Below are positions 58,610 through 64,000 of a stretch of DNA of 64,000 nucleotides, one piece after another. Both the position numbers and the translations under genes were made by a program. The notes below the pieces were generated by a model. The model ran no database searches and was not told where the DNA came from. It saw nothing but the letters and a program-made list of their open reading frames with translations. The stretch is from Ramlibacter monticola (GTDB lineage Bacteria; Pseudomonadota; Gammaproteobacteria; Burkholderiales; Burkholderiaceae_C), in contig NZ_JAEQNE010000003.1 of the NCBI RefSeq assembly GCF_016722785.1, positions 309,001 through 373,000 on the forward strand, written 5' to 3'. Positions within the stretch are counted from its first letter, which is position 1, and each line of letters begins with the position of its first letter.

Positions 58610-59293
58610 CTATGTGGCGTCGCCTGCCTTCGTACCCGCCTGAACCGCCGCGGCAGCCCAGCGGGCTCCGGCCGCCACGCTGTCGATCAGGATGCCGTCG
58701 AACGCGGGCTGAAGGCTGTCCGCCATGCCGGCGAGTGCCGCGCCCCCGAGTACGACGATGCTGGCGCCGGATTGCCGCGCCGCGTCGCGGCAGGCCTGCG
58801 CCAGCAGTGCGTGCGCGGCCCGCGGCTCCGCCGCCAGTTCCGGGCCGCTGGCGGCCACGGTGTAGACGCCGGCCAGCGCACCCGCGTAGCCGAGACCCTG
58901 CGCCAGACGATCCAGCATCGGTTTCCAGCGCGCGCCGCCGGTGACCACGGCAAAGCGGCCGAGGCGCGCCGCCTCGCAGAACGATGCGTCCGCGAGGCCA
59001 CCCACGGGCACCCCGCAGATCTCGCGCAGGGCGAACAGGCCCGGATCGCCGAAGCATCCGAGCAGCACGGCGGCCGGCGGTGCCGCCGCCTCGACGCGAG
59101 CGGCCTGCCACGCCTCGAGCACGGCGTGTCCCGCCACGGCGCAGCTCGCCTCGCCGGAAATATAGGGCGCGCCGAAGGGCGCCGTGACCGCGCGAACGCG
59201 AATCCCGGCACCGAGGCTCGCCTGCACGTGCCCCCGCAGCAGGCGGGTGATGCCCTCTGACGTGTTCGGGTTGATCACGAGCAGCTCGCGCAT
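58610..59293 (-). CDS. Asp/Glu racemase superfamily protein with one active-site cysteine
   Basis: 227 residues, hydantoin-racemase-like: LLVINPNTSEGITRLLRGHV, the first catalytic Cys in VLLGCFGDPGL and GVPVGGLADASF. The second Cys, usually in a VLGCAGM-like motif, is replaced: the sequence reads VVLGGAALAGM. One-Cys members of this superfamily (arylmalonate decarboxylase type) do not racemise. The start overlaps the permease stop at 59293, so it belongs to the polyamine-type transporter operon. Substrate is probably the imported compound. Confidence 0.82.
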   Translation of the reverse strand: MRELLVINPNTSEGITRLLRGHVQASLGAGIRVRAVTAPFGAPYISGEASCAVAGHAVLEAWQAARVEAAAPPAAVLLGCFGDPGLFALREICGVPVGGLADASFCEAARLGRFAVVTGGARWKPMLDRLAQGLGYAGALAGVYTVAASGPELAAEPRAAHALLAQACRDAARQSGASIVVLGGAALAGMADSLQPAFDGILIDSVAAGARWAAAAVQAGTKAGDAT

Positions 59294-60189
59294 CAGGCCA
59301 CGCGTCCGCGCTTCTGCCGCCGCCCCAGCCAGAGGGCCAGGGCCACGGTGGCCCCCATCACCAGCAGGGAAACGACCGTGGTCACGGTCCCGAGCGCGTA
59401 GATCGCCGGCGTCGTGACGGTGGACGTCAGCCCCTGGAGTTCCAGCGGCAGGGTGTTCACGTCGCCGATCGCCTGCGAGGTCCGGGCGATCTCGTCCCAG
59501 CTGAGGGTGAAGCCGAACATCCCGATGCCGACCACCGAGGGCGCGATGAGGGGCAGCACCACCTGCGAGAAGGCCTGCCAGGGCGTCGCGCCGAGGTCGC
59601 GCGCGGCCTCCTCGTACGCCGGGTTGAACCGGTTGAAGACGGCGAACATGATCAGCAGGCCGAAGGGCAGCGTCCATGTGAGATGGGCTGCCAGCGCCGA
59701 GGTGAGCAGCCCCAGCGCCGTGCCGTAGTTCTCCAGCGTCGCCTCGGCGCCGAGCGCGCCCAGCATCGCCTTCAGTCCGGAGTCGAGCAGGCGGAACTCC
59801 AGCCCGATGCCCAGCGACACGATGATCGACGGCATGATCAGGCTCGCGACCGCCACGTAGAACAGCGCATCGCCGCCGCGCAGCCTCTTGCGAAACGCCA
59901 GCCCCGCGAGCAGCGACAGCACGATCGTGAGCGCCATCACGGCCGCTCCCAGCAGCAGCGAGCGGCGGAAGGCCGAGGCGATGTCCACCGCGCCCAGACC
60001 CCGGGCGAGCTCGCGGAACCAGTGCAGCGACACCCCGCGCAGGGGGAAGGTCAGTCCACCCTCCGGTCCCTGGAAGCTCAGGACGAGGATGGTGGCCATC
60101 GGGCCGTAGAGGAAGGTGACGAACAGCGCGAACACGATGGCCAGGGGCCAGAAGCCGGGTGCGCGGGCGTGGGAGAGCGGGAGGGGCAT
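59293..60189 (-). CDS. Polyamine-type ABC transporter permease, PotC-like
   Basis: 298 residues, six membrane segments. Opens FWPLAIVFALFVTFLYGPMA; has FVAVASLIMPSIIVSLGIG-like VAVASLIMPSIIVSLGIGL and the EAA loop NPAYEEAARDLGATPWQAF. The late GMFGFTLSWDEIARTSQAI is typical for PotC. Follows the PotB-like gene by 8 bases. Confidence 0.88.
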   Translation of the reverse strand: MPLPLSHARAPGFWPLAIVFALFVTFLYGPMATILVLSFQGPEGGLTFPLRGVSLHWFRELARGLGAVDIASAFRRSLLLGAAVMALTIVLSLLAGLAFRKRLRGGDALFYVAVASLIMPSIIVSLGIGLEFRLLDSGLKAMLGALGAEATLENYGTALGLLTSALAAHLTWTLPFGLLIMFAVFNRFNPAYEEAARDLGATPWQAFSQVVLPLIAPSVVGIGMFGFTLSWDEIARTSQAIGDVNTLPLELQGLTSTVTTPAIYALGTVTTVVSLLVMGATVALALWLGRRQKRGRVA

Positions 60190-60197
60190 CGGGTGTC

Positions 60198-61082
60198 TCA
60201 GAGTTCGCGCCGCAGGTCCACCAGGCGCGTGAGCGCCCAGATGATCGCCAACACGACGGCCAGGAGCAGCACCGCGTTGGCCGCCGCCAGCGGGAACTGC
60301 AGGTAGGAGGTCTGCACCTGGATCACCTTGCCCACCGAGGCAATCTGCTGGCCGCCCATGACGCCGATGGTCACGAAGTCGCCCATCACGATGGTCACGA
60401 TGAAGATCGAGCCGATCAGGATCCCCGTGCGCGACAGCGGCACGACGACGTTCCACAGGGTCTGCCAGGCGGAGGCGCCGGCGTCTGACGCGGCCTCCAG
60501 CAGGCTGCGGTCGATGCGCATCATGCTGTTGAAGATCGGCACGATCATGAACATGGTGTAGAGGTGCACGAAGGCGAGCACCACGGAGAAGGGCGAGAAC
60601 AGCAGCCATTCCACGGGTTGCTCCACCAGGTGCGCGCCGAGCAGGAACTGGTTGACCAGGCCGTTGCGACCCAGCAGGGGCACCCAGGAGATCATGCGGA
60701 TCACGTTGGAGGTCCAGAATGGCACCGTGCACAGAACGAACAGCACGGTCTGCACCAAGGGCGAGCGCACGTGGAAGGCCAGGAAGTAGGCCACCGAGAA
60801 GCCCAGGACCAGGGTGATGCCCCACACCAGCAGGCAGAACTTGAGCGTGGAGAGGTAGGTCGCCAGGGTGACGCACAGGTCACCCCGCTCGTTGAGCGCG
60901 CCGCAGCCCTGGAAGAGGGTGAGGTAATTCTGCAGCGTGAAGGCCGGAAGCAGCTCGTACTCGTTGAAGCGCCAGAAGCTCACCGCCAGCACCAATGCCA
61001 GCGGGACGACGAAGAACAGCAGGAAGACGGCAGCGAACGGGGCTGCCTGCCACCAGGCTGCCACCGTCCGCGCTGCCTTCAT
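60198..61082 (-). CDS. Polyamine-type ABC transporter permease, PotB-like
   Basis: 294 residues from ATG 61082, 10 bases after the binding-protein stop; ATG 61112, overlapping that gene, is an alternative. Seen: AVFLLFFVVPLALVLAVSFWR, FHVRSPLVQTVLFVLCTVPF, VNQFLLGAHLVEQPVEWLLF and the EAA loop LLEAASDAGASAWQTLWNVV. Pairs with the PotC-like permease. Confidence 0.87.
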   Translation of the reverse strand: MKAARTVAAWWQAAPFAAVFLLFFVVPLALVLAVSFWRFNEYELLPAFTLQNYLTLFQGCGALNERGDLCVTLATYLSTLKFCLLVWGITLVLGFSVAYFLAFHVRSPLVQTVLFVLCTVPFWTSNVIRMISWVPLLGRNGLVNQFLLGAHLVEQPVEWLLFSPFSVVLAFVHLYTMFMIVPIFNSMMRIDRSLLEAASDAGASAWQTLWNVVVPLSRTGILIGSIFIVTIVMGDFVTIGVMGGQQIASVGKVIQVQTSYLQFPLAAANAVLLLAVVLAIIWALTRLVDLRREL

Positions 61083-61092
61083 CCCCGGAGCT

Positions 61093-62364
61093 TCAGGCCG
61101 CAACGAATTCATTCCATTTGCGGACCATGTACTCGTTCTCGTCCATGACGGCGTTCCAGCACGCGATGCCGCCCATCCGCTGCTCGTAGCTGCCGCCGTC
61201 GCGCACCGACCCAGCCCTGGCCAGCAGCTCGCCGTGCGGGCTCTTGATGTCCTGCGCGGCGGGCTTGCCTTCCATCCAGTAGGCCCACTCGTAGGGTTCC
61301 ATCTTCTGCTTTGCCGTTTCCAGCACCGCGCTGTAGTAGCCCTGGCGATTGAGATAGGCGCCGGCCCAGCCGTCCAGGAACCAGTTGATGAATTCGTAGG
61401 CGGCGTCGAGCTTCGCGCCGCCGAGAGTGGCCGGCAGGCCGAAGCCCGAGGCCCAGGCGCGGTAGCCCTCCTTGAGCGGCTGGTAGACGCAGTCTATGCC
61501 CTTGGTGCGCACCGCGGTCACGGCCGGCGACCACATCGACTGGATCACCACCTCGCCGGAGGACATCAGGTTGACCGACTCGTTGAAGTCCTTCCACAGC
61601 GAGCGGAACTGGCCTGCCTTCTTGGCCTCGATCAGCGTCGCGATCGTGAGGTCGATCTCCTTTTTCGTCATGTTCCCCTTGTCGGGGTACTTGTACTTGC
61701 CCAGGGACTCGACGACCATCGCCGCGTCCATGATGCCGATCGAAGGGATGTTGAGAATCGAGGCCTTGCCTCTGAACTCCGGGTTGAGCAGCTCGGCCCA
61801 GGTGGTGACCGGGCGCCTGATAAGGTCGGGGCGGATGCCCAGCGTGTCGGCGTTGTAGGTGGTCGGGATCAGCGACATCCACTGCGTCGGCTCCTTGGCG
61901 AAGGCCTTGCTCTTCTCGCCTTCGAGGAAGATCACCTTCTTGGGCGCCGTGCCCTGGTCGCCGACCTTCTTGCCGTCGACTTCGCCGCGCGTGAAGAGCG
62001 AGGTGATCTTCGACGCGTTCTTCACCCGTTTGGTGTCGATGCCCTTCAGGTTGCCCGTCGGCACGATCTTCCTGAGCGAGAAGAACTCGGTGTCCAGCAG
62101 GTCGAAGCTGTTGGGCGAGGTCACGGCGCGCTTGGTGACGTCGTCGGTCGTGACGGCGACGTACTGGATGGTGATGCCGGTATCCGCCTTGAACTTCTCG
62201 GCGATCTCCTTGTCCTGGTTCACCGCCGTGCCCAGGTAGCGCAGCACGGGCTTGCCCTGGGCATGGATGGCCGGAGCGAGGCCGGTGGCCAGAATCCCGG
62301 CCGTGCCTTGCAGCAGCGCACGGCGCTGCAGGCCCGAAGTCTTGTCGCGCGGATCGTGGGACAT
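61093..62364 (-). CDS. Polyamine-type (PotD-like) ABC transporter binding protein
   Basis: 423 residues with a twin-arginine-type leader (LQRRALLQGTAGILATGLAP then IHAQG). Mature: PVLRYLGTAVNQDKEIAEKF, TGITIQYVAVTTDDV, TTYNADTLGIRPDLI and TTWAELLNPEFRGKASI, then AAYEFINWFLDGWAGAYLN. The family binds polyamines, putrescine-like amines or opine/amino-acid derivatives. With a racemase-superfamily gene in the operon, an N-containing acid is as likely as a polyamine. Confidence 0.87.
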   Translation of the reverse strand: MSHDPRDKTSGLQRRALLQGTAGILATGLAPAIHAQGKPVLRYLGTAVNQDKEIAEKFKADTGITIQYVAVTTDDVTKRAVTSPNSFDLLDTEFFSLRKIVPTGNLKGIDTKRVKNASKITSLFTRGEVDGKKVGDQGTAPKKVIFLEGEKSKAFAKEPTQWMSLIPTTYNADTLGIRPDLIRRPVTTWAELLNPEFRGKASILNIPSIGIMDAAMVVESLGKYKYPDKGNMTKKEIDLTIATLIEAKKAGQFRSLWKDFNESVNLMSSGEVVIQSMWSPAVTAVRTKGIDCVYQPLKEGYRAWASGFGLPATLGGAKLDAAYEFINWFLDGWAGAYLNRQGYYSAVLETAKQKMEPYEWAYWMEGKPAAQDIKSPHGELLARAGSVRDGGSYEQRMGGIACWNAVMDENEYMVRKWNEFVAA

Positions 62365-62395
62365 GGCGGTTCTCCTTCTTGGACTTGGGATCGCT

Positions 62396-63424
62396 TCAGC
62401 GGGCCAGTGCGTGCGCCTGGTGGGCGTGCCAGCCCAGGTGCACGGGCTCGCCCGGCAGGTACTGGTGCCGCAGATACTCGGCTTCGGGCAGCATCGCGCA
62501 CAGCGGGCGGTCGCCGGCCGCGTCCTGCGACAGCAGCCCGAGCAGCACGTAGCAGCCCTGGTATTCGATGTCGGTGACGGTCGCCGCCAGCGTCGGCGCG
62601 CCCGGCGCGCCGAACCGGTCGCGCCCGACGCGCAGGTGGTCGCTGCGTACGGCGACGCGGCCCTGGGCGGTGGCGATCACGTTGTGCCCGCCGAGGAAGC
62701 GGGCGATGAATTCCGTGGCCGGCGCGTTGTAGATGTCGCGCGGCGCGCCCACCTGTTCCACGCGCCCGTGGTTCATCACCACGATGTTGTCGGCCAGCGC
62801 CATCGCCTCCTCCTGCGAGTGCGTGACGTGGATGAAGGTGAGCTCCAGCTCCCTCTGCCAGCGCCGCAGCTCGGTGCGCATCTGTACGCGCAGGAAGGGA
62901 TCGAGCGCGGACAGCGGCTCGTCGAGCAGGAACACCCGCGGCTCGGTGATCAGGGCTCGGGCGAGCGCCACGCGCTGCTGCTGACCGCCCGAGAGCTCGC
63001 CGGGCTTGCGCTGCGCGAACGCGGACATCGCCACCCGCTCCAGCAGTTCCGCGGCGCGCCGGTGCCGCTCGGCGCGCGGCACGCCTTTCACCTTGAGGCT
63101 GAAGGCGACATTGTCGAGCGCGGAGAGGTGCGGGAAAAGTGCGAAGCTCTGGAACATCATCGCCGTGCCGCGCGCCGCGGCGGGCAGGCGCGTGATGTTG
63201 CGGTTCTCCAGCAGGATGTCGCCGGACGTGACGCTCTCGTGGCCGGCGATCATGCGCAGCGTGGTCGACTTGCCGCAGCCCGAAGGCCCGAGCAGGCAGC
63301 AGTAGCTGCGCGAAGGGATGCGCAGGTCGATCGCCTCGACCGCAGGAGGCGCCCCGGAGGCATAGCGTTTGGTGACCGCGACCAGTTCGATGGCCTGGAC
63401 GATGGCGGCCGTGGCTGCATCCAT
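62396..63424 (-). CDS. Polyamine-type ABC transporter ATPase, PotA-like
   Basis: 342 residues. Walker A GPSGCGKSTTLRMIAG, Q-loop FQSFALFPHLSALDN, signature LSGGQQQRVALARAL, Walker B VFLLDEPLSALDPFLR, switch FIHVTHSQEEAM. The C-terminal TOBE region follows from about residue 250 (GGHNVIATAQGRVAVRSDHL). First gene of the minus-strand transporter unit. Confidence 0.9.
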   Translation of the reverse strand: MDAATAAIVQAIELVAVTKRYASGAPPAVEAIDLRIPSRSYCCLLGPSGCGKSTTLRMIAGHESVTSGDILLENRNITRLPAAARGTAMMFQSFALFPHLSALDNVAFSLKVKGVPRAERHRRAAELLERVAMSAFAQRKPGELSGGQQQRVALARALITEPRVFLLDEPLSALDPFLRVQMRTELRRWQRELELTFIHVTHSQEEAMALADNIVVMNHGRVEQVGAPRDIYNAPATEFIARFLGGHNVIATAQGRVAVRSDHLRVGRDRFGAPGAPTLAATVTDIEYQGCYVLLGLLSQDAAGDRPLCAMLPEAEYLRHQYLPGEPVHLGWHAHQAHALAR

Positions 63425-63743
63425 GCGCGGTCAGATGCAGTTCGTGTGCCAGCCTCCGGGGCCCGCTAGAGGCTGCGCGCGGCACACGCATGGTGCGCCG
63501 GGGCGCCTGTGCGCCGGTTTGGCTCGCGCCGGCGGCACGACTCGGTGCGCGAGGCCCGCAGGACGGCGCCGGCCTCAGCGCGGCGCGAGCTCGTCGGGAC
63601 GCAGCCCGGCGAGCGGGCCGGCCTGCACGAAACGGGGGCGGGACATGGAATGATCCCTAAGGCCCAATGGGTTGGAACGAAAAGGTATGGGACCGAGCGG
63701 CTCGTCCGATGGGCCGCCACACGTCACGAGCAGACCTCGTCCG
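63425..63743. other. Intergenic region between phaZ and the transporter operon
   Basis: No gene that I can support with confidence. On the minus strand, ATG 63647 preceded by AGGGA opens a 23-codon frame MSRPRFVQAGPLAGLRPDEL ending at 63576; it could be a leader peptide or chance. The region should hold the potA promoter. Confidence 0.4.
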
Positions 63744-64000
63744 TTATTCGGCCCCGTGCACCAACTCGCGCACGCGCGGATAGATCTCGGCCTTCCAGCG
63801 GCGACCGCTGAAGACGCCATAGTGGCCGACGCCGGTCTGCACGTGGTGCAGCTTCATGTAAGGGCGCATCGAGGTGCACAGGTCGTGCGCCGCGACGGTC
63901 TGGCCGACCGAACAGATGTCGTCGCGCTCGCCTTCCACCGTCATCAGCCAGGTGCGGCGGATCGCCTCCGGACGCACCGGCCGCGAACGCCACGTGAGGG
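63744..64000 (-). CDS. phaZ: Intracellular polyhydroxyalkanoate depolymerase PhaZ, C-terminal part (partial)
   Basis: The frame is open from the right window edge to TAA at 63744-63746 and gives the last 84 residues. It shows IRRTWLMTVEGERDDICSVG, QTVAAHDLCTSMRPYMKLHH and VGHYGVFSGRRWKAEIYP, which I recognise as the C-terminal catalytic region of the intracellular PhaZ family: the charge-relay Asp lies in GERDD and the His in GVGHYGVFSG. It hydrolyses stored PHB. The start lies beyond the window. Confidence 0.88.
   Translation of the reverse strand, partial: LTWRSRPVRPEAIRRTWLMTVEGERDDICSVGQTVAAHDLCTSMRPYMKLHHVQTGVGHYGVFSGRRWKAEIYPRVRELVHGAE

Noticed and set aside
1..64000. Search for tRNA, rRNA, CRISPR arrays, intact insertion sequences and toxin-antitoxin pairs
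   Set aside because: By eye I found no cloverleaf, repeat-spacer pattern, transposase gene or inverted-repeat-bounded element that I could support.

Overview
The window is about 64 kb of high-GC DNA with dense, head-to-tail operons, ATGA-type stop/start overlaps and many solute-binding-protein transporters. Bug-type (tripartite tricarboxylate) receptors, a DUF3300-DUF2950 pair, an intracellular PHA depolymerase, p-nitrobenzoate genes and a ChvE-type sugar transporter together suggest a chromosomal segment of a Burkholderiales betaproteobacterium, probably Comamonadaceae-like (Variovorax/Ramlibacter type). The taxonomy is inferred from gene content only. I saw no rRNA, tRNA, CRISPR array or intact mobile element.

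Layout. 1-2.8 kb: DUF3300 end, DUF2950 and two small exported proteins. 3.0-11.8 kb: a LysR gene divergent from a catabolic operon of PrpF-family isomerase, Bug receptor, MaoC-type hydratase, type III CoA-transferase, CitE-type lyase, PcaB/ASL-type lyase and DctA-type symporter. The hydratase, CoA-transferase and CitE enzymes are the three kinds used for itaconate or mesaconate breakdown via citramalyl-CoA. 11.9-25.7 kb: a GAF/PucR-type regulator divergent from a Liv-type ABC operon. It carries two copies of an SDR plus binding-protein module, a 3-hydroxyacyl-CoA-dehydrogenase-like enzyme, two permeases, two ATPases, a beta-keto acid cleavage enzyme and another SDR. Convergent atoD-atoA could activate the acetoacetate that the cleavage enzyme releases.

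27.3-34.6 kb: p-nitrobenzoate genes pnbB-pnbA with an HD protein and a divergent LysR, then a second Bug receptor, a broken cupin gene, an AhpD-like protein, small proteins and an MBL-fold enzyme. 34.6-50.1 kb: pentose/hexose catabolism. chvE-mmsA-mmsB-gntR is divergent from sugar dehydrogenase, lactonase, mutarotase and 2-keto-3-deoxyarabonate dehydratase; then come a LysR gene, a ketoglutarate-semialdehyde-type dehydrogenase and a YtfQRT-YjfF-type furanose transporter. The aldonate dehydratase expected for this non-phosphorylating route is not in the window.

50.1-53.0 kb is a patch of decayed genes (trypsin-like protease, cupredoxin, ALDH fragment) around an intact amidohydrolase and a DUF3606 gene. 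53.0-58.5 kb is a five-gene peptide-type ABC transporter. 58.6-63.4 kb, on the minus strand, is a polyamine-type ABC transporter with an Asp/Glu-racemase-superfamily enzyme. The window ends inside phaZ.

The most notable observations are: complementary degenerate ATPase motifs in the LivG/LivF pair that fall in the same composite ATP site; a PrpF gene with no stop codon that runs in frame into its Bug receptor; the duplicated SDR-receptor module; paired GTCTGAC sites at both divergent sugar promoters; and the decayed-gene patch.
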